Assembly: GCF_000483485.1 (NCBI RefSeq)
Contig: NZ_KI519609.1
Coordinates: 959,460-1,023,459, forward strand
Length of the DNA stretch: 64,000 bases
Direction of reading: 5' to 3'
Source: Thiomicrorhabdus chilensis DSM 12352
Lineage (GTDB): Bacteria > Pseudomonadota > Gammaproteobacteria > Thiomicrospirales > Thiomicrospiraceae
In this document: piece after piece, positions 17,313 through 27,625 of the stretch
Numbering within the stretch: position 1 is the stretch's first letter
Layout of the letters: the number at the start of each line of letters is the position of its first letter
The notes under the pieces: generated by a model
Told to the model about the DNA's origin: nothing
Seen by the model: only the letters and a program-made list of their open reading frames with translations
Database searches by the model: none
Translations under genes and position numbers: made by a program

Positions 17313-17384
17313 GTTCCCACTTCGCGATACTTATAAAAAAAGCCCCAATCGGGGCTTTTTTTATAAGTATCGCGAAGTGGGAAC
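17313..17384. terminator. Bidirectional terminator with 34-bp perfect stem
   Basis: Arms 17313-17346 and 17351-17384 are exact reverse complements with a 4-nt loop (AATC). The inner part, GCCCC/GGGGC plus seven A/T pairs, is a standard terminator. The outer 20 bp (GTTCCCACTTCGCGATACTT) extend the stem far beyond what termination needs. It lies between convergent genes and ends at the stop codon of the gene at 17385. Confidence 0.9.
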
Positions 17385-17654
17385 TTATGAAGGAACCATC
17401 CCGCCCATTTTATCGTTCCAGAGACTGCCCAAAATTAAACTGAAAAAGATACCGGTTGCAAACACAATATACCAATAGCGTCTTAACTTTATTTGTTGTT
17501 GGCTTTCATGTTCTGGGCGATCCTTAAAAAACACCAATAACAAACCGATTGCCGAAATAAAGCCGGCAATATTGGCAAAATAGTGTATTTGTGTGAGTAA
17601 GGATGTCACGCCCAGCAGTAGAATGACAGCGTAAGTAATCAGCAGTGGTTTCAT
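17385..17654 (-). CDS. Small membrane protein of unknown function
   Basis: This 89-residue protein has three predicted membrane helices (LLITYAVILLLGVTSLL, IAGFISAIGLLLVFF, YWYIVFATGIFFSLILGSLW) and a charged loop (KDRPEHESQQQIKLRR). I do not recognise the family. The ATG is preceded on its strand by AAGGAT. Its stop region abuts the 34-bp hairpin. It is divergent from the YqfO-like gene. Confidence 0.6.
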   Translation of the reverse strand: MKPLLITYAVILLLGVTSLLTQIHYFANIAGFISAIGLLLVFFKDRPEHESQQQIKLRRYWYIVFATGIFFSLILGSLWNDKMGGMVPS

Positions 17655-17759
17655 CTAGAATCCTTTTAGATTTGATGGGTTGAACAGTCTGTTGTGTTCG
17701 TATTGTATTGAATTTATGGATTCGAGTTAAGCGTTTATGTAATCGAAGCGAGGTGAAAG

Positions 17760-18077
17760 ATGTATAAGTTTTGTTTTTTTGTACCGGAAAGCCATCTTGA
17801 AGCGGTCAAGAAAGCGGTGTTTGCTGCGGGTGCGGGTAGAATCGGCTCCTACGATCATTGTTGTTGGCAGGCCGAGGGAATGGGACAGTTTAGAGCTCTA
17901 GAGGGAAGCCAGCCGTTTATCGGTGAGTTAGGGCAGGTGGAAAAAGTGAAAGAGTATAAAGTTGAAATGGTCTGTGATGAGGCTTTTATTCGGCAGTCGA
18001 TCGGTGCGTTGCTGGCGGCACACCCATACGAAACTCCAGCTTATGAAGTTTATCAATTAGCCCAATTTCCTGACTAG
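17760..18077 (+). CDS. YqfO/NIF3-associated CutA-like domain protein
   Basis: This 105-residue protein matches the stand-alone form of the domain inserted in some NIF3/YqfO proteins: FFVPESHLEAVKKAVFAAGAG, GSYDHCCWQ, GQFRALEGSQPFIG, and LLAAHPYETPAYEVY. The fold is CutA/PII-like. The function is unknown, and metal binding has been suggested for the family. GAGGTGAAAG just before the ATG is a good ribosome binding site. Confidence 0.88.
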   Translation: MYKFCFFVPESHLEAVKKAVFAAGAGRIGSYDHCCWQAEGMGQFRALEGSQPFIGELGQVEKVKEYKVEMVCDEAFIRQSIGALLAAHPYETPAYEVYQLAQFPD

Positions 18078-18263
18078 AAAAATGGTTAAAGAAGGGAATG
18101 CTTTTATTTGCACTGTTAATGACCTCTTATAATTTTATTTTATAAGTAGGTAAAAATAAACATATAAGAAAAGTTTGATATGGCTACGTAATTCTATTAA
18201 CATGAAACCTGTTGTTAAACAACACTCCTCTTGAAGAGCAACTTCATTTAGCCACTTTGGGCC

Positions 18264-18292
18264 AAACCCAGTTAATTGTTTTAACTGGGTTT
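18264..18292. terminator. Terminator between yqfO-like and fkpA-like genes
   Basis: Twelve-base perfect arms (AAACCCAGTTAA at 18264-18275, and 18281-18292) followed by T7. It serves the minus-strand fkpA-like gene or an upstream transcript. It is 187 nt past the yqfO stop. The AT-rich stretch 18078-18263 between has no gene-like frame and could hold a small RNA ending here. Confidence 0.85.
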
Positions 18293-18321
18293 TTTTATTT
18301 TCGCTTCTTTTGCTTCAGGAC

Positions 18322-19014
18322 TTATTCGGCTTTCTCGAACTTGATTAACTCAATGTTGAAAATCAGGGTTTCATTAGGTCCGATGCGATTCCCAGCCCCT
18401 TTTTCGCCATAGGCCAGTTCTGCAGGAATGTAGACTTCCCATTTTGCACCTGCATTCATTAGCTTAAGTGCTTCTCCCCAGCCTTTGATGACATTGCTCA
18501 TTTGAAATTCCAGTGGAGAGCCGCGTTCATAAGAGCTGTCAAATACGCTGCCGTCAATTAGGCTTCCTTTGTAGTGCGCAGTAATCATATCGTCTTCAGT
18601 CGGTGACGGGCCTTTGCCGGCTGTGATGATTTTGTATTGCAAACCACTTGCTGTGGTTTTGACGCCGGTTTTGCTTTTGTTTTCAGCCAAAAAAGCTGCC
18701 CCGGCCTGGGCGTTTTCATCGGCCAATTTCTTACGCGTTTCCAACTGCTTTTGCATTAAGGCTTGTTTGACCTCGTTTACCGCGGTCTCCATCTCTTCCT
18801 GACTTAATTTTAAAGGTTTATTTTCCAGGCTGTCCTGCATTCCCTGAGCCAAGGCATTGACATCAATCTGCAAGCCTTGCTTGGTGAAGTTTTTAGCCAA
18901 ATCCACTCCCAGTGTATAACTGGCTTTCTGTTCGACTGTTTTAAGTTGTGTGTCAGCCGCCAAGCTAGCTGCTGAGAATGTAAGGCCGATGGCGACCAAT
19001 AATGCTTTTTTCAT
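18322..19014 (-). CDS. FKBP-type peptidyl-prolyl isomerase, FkpA/Mip-like, periplasmic
   Basis: This 230-residue secreted foldase has a signal peptide MKKALLVAIGLTFSAASLAA, an N-terminal dimerisation helix region (SYTLGVDLAKNF, LAQGMQDSLENKPL) and a C-terminal FKBP domain (TAHYKGSLIDGSVFDSSYER, WEVYIPAELAYGEKG, LIFNIELIKFE). It isomerises prolyl bonds in the periplasm. The frame opens at 19047, but ATG 19014 with GGAAAG upstream starts the signal peptide. It ends before a strong terminator. Confidence 0.93.
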   Translation of the reverse strand: MKKALLVAIGLTFSAASLAADTQLKTVEQKASYTLGVDLAKNFTKQGLQIDVNALAQGMQDSLENKPLKLSQEEMETAVNEVKQALMQKQLETRKKLADENAQAGAAFLAENKSKTGVKTTASGLQYKIITAGKGPSPTEDDMITAHYKGSLIDGSVFDSSYERGSPLEFQMSNVIKGWGEALKLMNAGAKWEVYIPAELAYGEKGAGNRIGPNETLIFNIELIKFEKAE

Positions 19015-19060
19015 AAATCTTTCCTTATCAATAGCGGAGGTAAGCAAGTAGATGTAATAA

Positions 19061-19085
19061 AAAAACCACCAGGATGGTGGTTTTT
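19061..19085 (-). terminator. Terminator downstream of trxB
   Basis: AAAAACCACCA/TGGTGGTTTTT arms with a 3-nt loop, 11 nt beyond the trxB stop on the minus strand. It separates trxB from the fkpA-like gene. Confidence 0.85.
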
Positions 19086-19095
19086 GAAGACGAAA

Positions 19096-20103
<1,008 letters not shown>

Positions 20104-20250
20104 TTAAATTCAACTGGCTTTGTTTTCTTCCCGGTCATCTCTGAATTATTCAGAATTATTAATTTACCGATATGCTAAAATTTTAGCAGTTTTTAATGGA
20201 TAAACCAGACCCACCGGTACGAATATTCACGAATCGCGAGGAACTGGTTT

Positions 20251-22842
20251 ATGTCATTGTCTTCGCCCCAAGGGCAAAATTTTCATGTAGTTGAGTGTAA
20301 CAGAGAACCCATATTTTCAATGACCTTTAAACCCGTTAAATCACGAGCCGATTCAAATTCAACCTCAAGCGACGAACCTCAAAGCAAAAGTCGTTTCAAC
20401 TGGGTGCTCAAGGATGCCTTGGTACTCAGTTGCATTGGATTGGCTTTTTTCCTGTTTATTGTGTTGTTCAGTTACGATCCACAAGATCCCGGGTTTGATT
20501 CGGCAGGGGGCGTCTATGAACTGAATAATTATGGAGGTAAAACCGGAGCCTGGTTATCCTCGATGATTCTATACGTGTTCGGTATTTTTGGCTTTCTGAT
20601 CCCATTCGGGATTCTCCTGGCCGGCTGGGTCACCCTCAAAATTCGTTCCGAAAGTGATTTGGATTATGTGCGTTTTGGTCTGAGTCTGGTCGGCTTGCTG
20701 CTGCTGATTTCTGCCGGTGCGGGCTTGGCCAATCTGTATCTGCAACCGGACAACGCCATGATACGTTTGCCATACTCCGCAGGGGGCGTCTGGGGCTACG
20801 AGCTCAGCAGCTGGTTGGTCAGCAGCATCGATTTGCTAGGAGCGACCTTGTTTCTATTGGTGGTGTTTGCCATCGCCTTAAGCATGCTCAGCAGTTATTC
20901 GTGGCTGACGATCATTGAAGTGACTGGGCGCCTTGCTTGGCTATTAAGCCAAAGCATTCAACAAAAATTACAAAAGCAATTGGATCAGAACGAGGGTCTA
21001 AAAAAATGGTCTGATAAAGTCCGCTCTAAATCCGGCCGAGCAGAATCGGCAGGCCTGGTCTCGACAAGTAAAACGAGCGAACCTCGGGTAAAGGATAAGG
21101 CTCGATCCAAAATTATCGCTGCATTTAAAAAGTCGGACTCGGTCAGTCAAGAATCGGCTATCCAGCCGAACGAACCCACTTTGGAAAGTGCTTCAATCAA
21201 AGAGACCGACTTGGAGGATAACAGCCCGCCGTTTGAAATCGATCAGCCTGCCGTATCTAAAGCTGCCTCCGAACCCAAAGTGGGTAACTTATCGCACGTT
21301 AAGGTCGGTAGTAAACAAAAAGCCAGTAGCACGGTGCCGATTGTGCAAAGCGGTGACTTGCCGAGTCTGGATCTGCTCGATCCGCCACCTGATTATGAAG
21401 AAGGCTTTTCGGAAGAAGATTTGAAATCGCTCTCAAGCTTGTTGGAGCAGCGTTTATTGGAATTTGGCGTGACCGTCAAGGTAGAATCGGTGCAGCCCGG
21501 TCCGGTGGTCACTCGTTTTGAGATCCTGCCGGCACCCGGGGTGAAGGTCAGCCAGATCAACAATTTGGCGAAAGATTTGGCTCGTGTTTTATCCGTTAAA
21601 TCGGTGCGTGTCGTGGACATTATTCCAGGCAAGGCGTTTGTGGGTATCGAGATCCCGAACGAGCAACGTGAATTGGTGAGTTTCAGAGAAGTCCTGTCTT
21701 CAGACGAGTTTCAACGTGCTAAGTCGCCGTTGACGGTAGCGTTAGGTAAAGACATTTCCGGCAAGCCGGTGGTCGCCGACATCGGCAAAATGCCGCATCT
21801 GTTGGTGGCGGGGACCACCGGTTCGGGTAAATCGGTGGGGGTCAACAGCATGATTCTAAGCTTGCTTTATAAGAGCCGGCCGGATGAAGTGCGTCTGATC
21901 ATGGTCGACCCTAAAATGTTGGAACTGTCGATTTATGAGGACATTCCACATTTGTTGACGCCGGTTGTCACGGATATGAGCGATGCCGCCAACGCCTTGC
22001 GCTGGTGTGTATTTGAAATGGATCGACGTTACCAATTGATGGCCAAAATGGGTGTGCGTAATATCGCCGGTTTCAATCTTAAGGTTCAAGAAGCAATCGA
22101 TAAGGGAGAACCGATCATCGATCCGATGTATCAACAGGCCGCTAATTACGGCCATGATATGGGAGAAGCGCCGCCAACGCTTGAGACATTGCCTTACATC
22201 GTGGTGGTGGTCGATGAATTTGCCGACATGATCATGGTGGTGGGCAAGGAAGTCGAGCAGTTGATTGCACGTATTGCGCAGAAAGCCCGTGCGGCTGGGA
22301 TTCACTTGATTTTAGCGACTCAGCGTCCGTCGGTGAACGTCATTACCGGTTTGATCAAGGCGAACATTCCCACCCGTATCTCTTTTATGGTCAATACCAA
22401 AATCGATTCGCGCACCATTCTTGACCAAGGTGGGGCGGAACAGCTGTTGGGCATGGGGGACATGCTGTTTCTGCCTCCGGGTTCCGGTTCGCCGCGTCGT
22501 GTTCACGGTGCCTTTATGACGGACGAAGAGGTGCATAAGGTTGCCGAGTTCATCAAGTCACAAGGGCAGCCGCAGTATCTGGAAACCATTACGCAGGGTC
22601 CAACTTCGGATAACGGTGGTGATGGCGGTTATGAAGATGCCGAGCAGGATGCCTTGTATGATGAGGCGGTAGAATTTGTGGTTCAGGGACGACGGGTTTC
22701 GATCTCATCGATTCAGCGGCGTTTCAAAATCGGTTATAACCGCGCCGCGCGGATTGTGGAAACCATGGAAGCCGCAGGCGTGGTGTCGTCGATGCAATCC
22801 AACGGCAACCGTGAAGTATTGGCGCCTAAACCGCAGGAGTAA
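20251..22842 (+). CDS. ftsK: FtsK, septal DNA translocase
   Basis: FtsK pumps chromosome ends through the division septum and activates XerCD at dif. The 863-residue protein has four membrane helices (about residues 55-215), a charged linker to about 370, and the motor with Walker [14 protein letters not shown] near residue 521 and Walker [11 protein letters not shown]. The C-terminal gamma DNA-reading domain has [23 protein letters not shown] 20251 has GAGGAA 7 nt upstream. The linker carries the in-frame block ESAGLV, made by a CAGGCCTG repeat at 21050 that is also found in rarA. Confidence 0.97.
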   Translation: MSLSSPQGQNFHVVECNREPIFSMTFKPVKSRADSNSTSSDEPQSKSRFNWVLKDALVLSCIGLAFFLFIVLFSYDPQDPGFDSAGGVYELNNYGGKTGAWLSSMILYVFGIFGFLIPFGILLAGWVTLKIRSESDLDYVRFGLSLVGLLLLISAGAGLANLYLQPDNAMIRLPYSAGGVWGYELSSWLVSSIDLLGATLFLLVVFAIALSMLSSYSWLTIIEVTGRLAWLLSQSIQQKLQKQLDQNEGLKKWSDKVRSKSGRAESAGLVSTSKTSEPRVKDKARSKIIAAFKKSDSVSQESAIQPNEPTLESASIKETDLEDNSPPFEIDQPAVSKAASEPKVGNLSHVKVGSKQKASSTVPIVQSGDLPSLDLLDPPPDYEEGFSEEDLKSLSSLLEQRLLEFGVTVKVESVQPGPVVTRFEILPAPGVKVSQINNLAKDLARVLSVKSVRVVDIIPGKAFVGIEIPNEQRELVSFREVLSSDEFQRAKSPLTVALGKDISGKPVVADIGKMPHLLVAGTTGSGKSVGVNSMILSLLYKSRPDEVRLIMVDPKMLELSIYEDIPHLLTPVVTDMSDAANALRWCVFEMDRRYQLMAKMGVRNIAGFNLKVQEAIDKGEPIIDPMYQQAANYGHDMGEAPPTLETLPYIVVVVDEFADMIMVVGKEVEQLIARIAQKARAAGIHLILATQRPSVNVITGLIKANIPTRISFMVNTKIDSRTILDQGGAEQLLGMGDMLFLPPGSGSPRRVHGAFMTDEEVHKVAEFIKSQGQPQYLETITQGPTSDNGGDGGYEDAEQDALYDEAVEFVVQGRRVSISSIQRRFKIGYNRAARIVETMEAAGVVSSMQSNGNREVLAPKPQE
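21050..21057 (+). repeat. CAGGCCTG dispersed repeat copy, in ftsK linker
   Basis: It shares 19 identical bases (CAGAATCGGCAGGCCTGGT) with the copy in rarA. Both are read as ESAGLV. Confidence 0.9.
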
Positions 22843-22919
22843 GATGGTGGATTGCCCGTGTCATTGCTGTGCACCTGATCAATTAGCTTGAATTTAAACC
22901 CCATAAAGAAGAGTCTTCG

Positions 22920-23540
22920 ATGAAAATCAAAAAAAGTGTGAAATGGCTTGCCGCCATCAGTTTATGGGCGGCTTGGCCGGTGTATGCCGAATCGGCTTTA
23001 CAAACTTACGTGAACCAGCTGAAAACCTTCAGTGCCGATTTTGAGCAGATTCAGCCGGATGAGACCTTATTTGAAACCTATCCTTCCAGTGGCTACTTCA
23101 AACTGCAGCGTCCGGGTAAGCTGGTATGGCACTATCTCAAGCCCGAATCGCAGAAGATTGTGGTGGATGGGGTCAACCTTTGGGTGCAGGACGATGACCT
23201 GGAACAGGTGACAGTGCGTTCTATTGATGATATCAAGGCTGAGATTCCGTTGAGTTGGTTGCTTTATGACGAGCCGATTGAAGACCGTTTTACCATTATT
23301 CCGGCTGGAAACCGTAAAGGCATGGAGTGGTTTAACCTTCAGCCAAAAGCGGCGACTTATTTCCAGAGCATTGAAATCGGTCTGAAAGACGGGCAGATGA
23401 AAGAGGTGTGGATGTATCAGAGTGCCGATAACGTCACCCGAGTACGCTTTAAAAACATAAAAATGAACCAGAGTATTCCTGGCAGTGAATTTGTGTTCAT
23501 TCTTCCGCAGAATTTTGATCAAGTAGGACAGCCTCGATAA
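22920..23540 (+). CDS. lolA: LolA, periplasmic lipoprotein carrier
   Basis: LolA ferries outer-membrane lipoproteins across the periplasm from LolCDE to LolB. The 206-residue product has a signal peptide ending near VYAES, then the LolA core (TFSADFEQIQPDE, GYFKLQRPGKLVWHYLKPE, VVDGVNLWVQDDDLEQVTV). It sits between ftsK and rarA, a conserved gammaproteobacterial order. Its stop overlaps the rarA ATG by one base (TAATG). Confidence 0.95.
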   Translation: MKIKKSVKWLAAISLWAAWPVYAESALQTYVNQLKTFSADFEQIQPDETLFETYPSSGYFKLQRPGKLVWHYLKPESQKIVVDGVNLWVQDDDLEQVTVRSIDDIKAEIPLSWLLYDEPIEDRFTIIPAGNRKGMEWFNLQPKAATYFQSIEIGLKDGQMKEVWMYQSADNVTRVRFKNIKMNQSIPGSEFVFILPQNFDQVGQPR

Positions 23541-24904
23541 TGACTGTCTATCAGCCGCTTTCCGACAGACTGCGCCCTCAAAAACTTGAGGACTATGTTG
23601 GGCAGACCCATCTGTTGGGCTCCAATCGCGCCTTGTCGAGAATGTTTTCAAGTGGTAATTTGCATTCTATGGTGTTCTGGGGGCCGCCGGGAACTGGAAA
23701 AACCACCCTGGCACGCCTGATTGCAAAGCAGTCTGACTTGCAGTTCATCAGCCTGTCCGCCGTGCTGGACGGCGTCAAGGAAGTGCGCGCCGCGGTGGAA
23801 CAAGCCAAACTGCATCGCCAGCAGTTTCAGCAAGGCACACTGTTGTTTGTGGATGAAGTGCACCGTTTCAATAAAGCGCAGCAGGATGCATTTTTACCGT
23901 TTGTGGAAGACGGCACCTTTATTTTTATTGGGGCCACCACTGAAAACCCATCGTTTGAGCTCAATAATGCCTTGTTGTCACGTGCCCGGGTTTACGTGCT
24001 GCGCAGTCTAGAAGAGTCGGAATTGGCGCAGGTTTTAGAGCGCGGCATCGACTTACTGTCCGCAGATTTGCAGCAGGCGGCGGGATTGCGTCTGCAGGTT
24101 GAGGAATCCGCCTGCCAGTTGCTTTTGGAGGCGGCGGATGGCGATGCCCGGCGTTTGCTGAACCTCTTGGAACAGGCCGCCGATTTTGCCGAACCGGTAA
24201 GTGATGACGAGAACTCCGAAAGCGACCCGACAGAATCGGCAGGCCTGGTGGTTTTGAATCAAGATCATTGTAAAGAGGTTATTCAAGGCGGGTTAAGACG
24301 TTTTGACAAGGGAGGCGAGGCGTTTTACGATCAGATTTCCGCTTTGCATAAATCGGTGCGCGGTTCCGATCCCAATGCGGCACTCTATTGGTTGGTGCGT
24401 ATGTTGGACGGTGGCGTCGATCCACGCTATCTGGCAAGACGTCTGGTGCGCATGGCCAGCGAAGAGATCGGCAATGCCGACAATCGCGCCTTGCAGGTGG
24501 CCGTCAATGCGGCCGAAGCCTATGAGCGCCTGGGTTCACCGGAAGGCGACCTGGCACTGGCGCATGCCGCCACCTATCTGGCGGTGGCCCCCAAGTCGAA
24601 TGCAGTTTACATGGCCTATAAAGCCGCTCTGAAAGACGTTCAGCAACATGGCTCTTTTGAGGTGCCCTTGCATTTGCGCAATGCGCCGACCAAACTCATG
24701 AGTGAAATGGATTACGGTAAAGGCTATCGTTATGCGCACGACGAACCGGATGCGTTTGCGGCGGGTGAGAGTTATTTTCCGGAAGAGATGCCGGAACGCG
24801 ATTATTATGAGCCGGTCGAGCGGGGCTTGGAAATTAAAATCGCGGCTAAAATGCAGCATCTGCGCGAGCTCAATGCAAAGGCCATTTACAAACGCAGAAG
24901 CTAA
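23540..24904 (+). CDS. rarA: RarA/MgsA, replication-associated AAA+ ATPase
   Basis: This 454-residue clamp-loader-like ATPase acts at stalled forks. It has Walker A GPPGTGKTTLARL near residue 50, Walker B LLFVDEVHRFNKAQQDA, sensor I GATTENPSFELN, and C-terminal tetramerisation and DNA-binding helices with LRNAPTKLM. A linker around residues 218-240 holds DPTESAGLVVLN, whose ESAGLV is encoded by the CAGGCCTG repeat at 24240. Translation is coupled to lolA. Confidence 0.96.
   Translation: MTVYQPLSDRLRPQKLEDYVGQTHLLGSNRALSRMFSSGNLHSMVFWGPPGTGKTTLARLIAKQSDLQFISLSAVLDGVKEVRAAVEQAKLHRQQFQQGTLLFVDEVHRFNKAQQDAFLPFVEDGTFIFIGATTENPSFELNNALLSRARVYVLRSLEESELAQVLERGIDLLSADLQQAAGLRLQVEESACQLLLEAADGDARRLLNLLEQAADFAEPVSDDENSESDPTESAGLVVLNQDHCKEVIQGGLRRFDKGGEAFYDQISALHKSVRGSDPNAALYWLVRMLDGGVDPRYLARRLVRMASEEIGNADNRALQVAVNAAEAYERLGSPEGDLALAHAATYLAVAPKSNAVYMAYKAALKDVQQHGSFEVPLHLRNAPTKLMSEMDYGKGYRYAHDEPDAFAAGESYFPEEMPERDYYEPVERGLEIKIAAKMQHLRELNAKAIYKRRS
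24240..24247 (+). repeat. CAGGCCTG dispersed repeat copy, in rarA
   Basis: Same 19-base block and same reading frame as in ftsK. It falls in a variable loop of RarA. Confidence 0.9.
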
Positions 24905-24932
24905 AAATTTTTCAGATTGAAATCGGGGAGAC

Positions 24933-25328
24933 ATGATGGGGTTAAACATGACGGCATGGGCTTGGTTTGCAATCGCCGCTGGAGGTGCTTTGGGCGCTTT
25001 GTCGCGTTTTGCGCTGTCTCACCAGGTGTATCAATGGTTGGGGCGTGATTTTGCCTGGGGAACCCTGTCGGTGAACCTGTTGGGCTCCTTTGTAATGGGG
25101 TTGGCCGCCGTTCTGTTGGTCGATAAGCTGGGCGCGTCCAACGAGTGGCGTCTGTTTATCATGGTCGGCTTTCTCGGCGCCTTCACCACCTTCTCCACTT
25201 TTTCCTATGAAACCATGCAGTACCTGCAAGTCGGCGAGTTCAATAAAGCTTTTTTCAATATCGCTGTCAGTGTCATCACCTGTCTGCTGGCTGTATGGGT
25301 CGGCATGCTCGCCGCAAGGCAAATGTAA
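24933..25328 (+). CDS. crcB: CrcB/Fluc fluoride channel
   Basis: This 131-residue four-helix membrane protein forms dimeric fluoride-export channels. It has the signature AAGGALGALSRFALS, a WGTLSVNLLGSFVMG helix with the conserved Asn, and GFLGAFTTFSTFSYE with the phenylalanine-rich pore segment. GGGGAG precedes the ATG. It lies between rarA and serS with no sign of a fluoride riboswitch in the 28-nt gap upstream. Confidence 0.94.
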   Translation: MMGLNMTAWAWFAIAAGGALGALSRFALSHQVYQWLGRDFAWGTLSVNLLGSFVMGLAAVLLVDKLGASNEWRLFIMVGFLGAFTTFSTFSYETMQYLQVGEFNKAFFNIAVSVITCLLAVWVGMLAARQM

Positions 25329-25470
25329 ATGGGTGTGGGCGTTTGGCTAACATCTGCCTGTTTGGGTTTACATTTGCGCCTTTTTCAAACCTATTCACCT
25401 GTGCACGCATTTGACCTTGGAATCGATGTGTAAATTCGCTCTGAATTCGTCGGAGCGCCATCAAATTAGT

Positions 25471-25478
25471 GTTAAAAT
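25471..25478 (+). promoter_or_regulatory. Possible extended -10 promoter for serS
   Basis: TGTTAAAAT has a TGn extension before TAAAAT, 66 nt upstream of serS. There is no good -35 match. The rest of the 215-nt gap 25329-25543 shows nothing else clear. Confidence 0.35.
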
Positions 25479-25528
25479 AGGGCGCAAATTTTCAGGTGTT
25501 TTTGACACTGCAAAACAGAATGAATTAA

Positions 25529-26830
<1,302 letters not shown>

Positions 26831-26880
26831 TCCTTCTTTGCAAATAGCCGCAAATTTAAAAGCATTTTCTGCTGAGCATA

Positions 26881-26917
26881 AAAACCAGGCCTGCTCATTT
26901 TCGGCAGGCCTGGTTTT
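26881..26917. terminator. Terminator made of an inverted pair of CAGGCCTG repeats
   Basis: Perfect 14-bp arms (AAAACCAGGCCTGC at 26881-26894, and 26904-26917) with a 9-nt loop and a following T run. Both arms are copies of the dispersed repeat in opposite orientation (cores 26886 and 26905). It sits between serS and the convergent alkyltransferase gene and can serve both. Confidence 0.92.
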
Positions 26918-26952
26918 TTTATGTCTTGAGGTAAAGCAGGCGTAAACACAGT

Positions 26953-27291
26953 TTACTGCTTAAAGTCATATAACCGCGTTTCAAACTCCACCACCTTATT
27001 ATTCACTACCTTCACACCTTCCTGTTCCAAAAGTTCGATTTTGGTCGCGCTTCCCAACGCATACTGACCCACTTCGCCATTACTTTTCACCACTCGGTGG
27101 CAGGGCACCTTTATTAAATTCGGGTTGTGCGCCATCGCATTGCCCACCGCTCGGTATGCCTTGCTATTCAAAACCTCTGCAATGGCTTTGTAGGTAGTAA
27201 CTCGCCCCTTGGGAATACGCTTCAGCAACGCGTAACAACATTGGTTAAAGTCGCAAATCTGTGAATCTGATGGGTCAGTGGATTGGGTCAT
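26953..27291 (-). CDS. Short O6-alkylguanine-DNA alkyltransferase-family protein
   Basis: This 112-residue protein consists only of the C-terminal DNA-binding/alkyl-transfer domain: IPKGRVTTYKAIAEVL, YRAVGNAMAHNPN and VPCHRVVKSNGEVG. The acceptor cysteine in PCHRV is present. Short proteins of this size are often alkyltransferase-like (ATL) proteins in which Cys is replaced by Trp, so the retained Cys suggests a working suicide repair enzyme. There is no N-terminal domain. A dispersed repeat lies just upstream of the start. Confidence 0.85.
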   Translation of the reverse strand: MTQSTDPSDSQICDFNQCCYALLKRIPKGRVTTYKAIAEVLNSKAYRAVGNAMAHNPNLIKVPCHRVVKSNGEVGQYALGSATKIELLEQEGVKVVNNKVVEFETRLYDFKQ

Positions 27292-27300
27292 AGAAATGAA

Positions 27301-27308
27301 CAGGCCTG
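27301..27308 (+). repeat. CAGGCCTG dispersed repeat copy, upstream of the alkyltransferase gene
   Basis: AAATGAACAGGCCTGGTTAA, 10 nt from the ATG of the minus-strand gene. Confidence 0.8.
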
Positions 27309-27378
27309 GTTAAAAAATTGATATCTAAGAGTTTAAATCAGCGTGGATAAAATTTTACAAAAATATGACCAAAACGCC

Positions 27379-27406
27379 TTGCAAAAAACTCTCAGGGCTC
27401 TATAAT
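27379..27406 (+). promoter_or_regulatory. Promoter of tRNA-Ser
   Basis: TTGCAA and TATAAT with a 16-nt spacer, 18 nt before the tRNA. A GC-containing discriminator (ACGCC) fits stringent control of stable RNA. Confidence 0.75.
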
Positions 27407-27423
27407 ACGCCACATCAAACATT

Positions 27424-27514
27424 GGTGGACTGGCTGAGCGGTTGAAGGCGGCGGTCTTGAAAACCGTTGTAGGTTTGTAGCCTACCTGGGGTTCGAATCC
27501 CTAGTCCACCGCCA
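27424..27514 (+). tRNA. tRNA-Ser (anticodon TGA)
   Basis: A 91-nt class II tRNA. The acceptor stem GGTGGAC pairs with GTCCACC, the discriminator is G and CCA is encoded. The anticodon loop CTTGAAA puts TGA at 27458-27460. There is a long variable arm (TTGTAGGTTTGTAGCC) and the T loop GTTCGAATC. The long variable arm and the UGA anticodon both identify serine. Confidence 0.97.
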
Positions 27515-27520
27515 TATCCT

Positions 27521-27554
27521 AAAACCTCGTATCGGGTAACTGATACGGGGTTTT
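27521..27554 (+). terminator. Terminator after tRNA-Ser
   Basis: Arms AAAACCTCGTATC (27521-27533) and 27542-27554 with one G-T pair, followed by a T run. The 334-nt gap 27292-27625 is fully accounted for by the repeat, promoter, tRNA and this hairpin. Confidence 0.88.
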
Positions 27555-27625
27555 TTTATGCCTGTTTACTTACTTCTCAAGCCTTGAAACGCTTATCACC
27601 TTAACGTTCCTGAACTAATGTGAAC

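Noticed and set aside
23067-23651. 194-codon minus-strand frame over lolA
   Set aside because: Shadow of lolA and the rarA start; composition follows the codon pattern of the plus strand.
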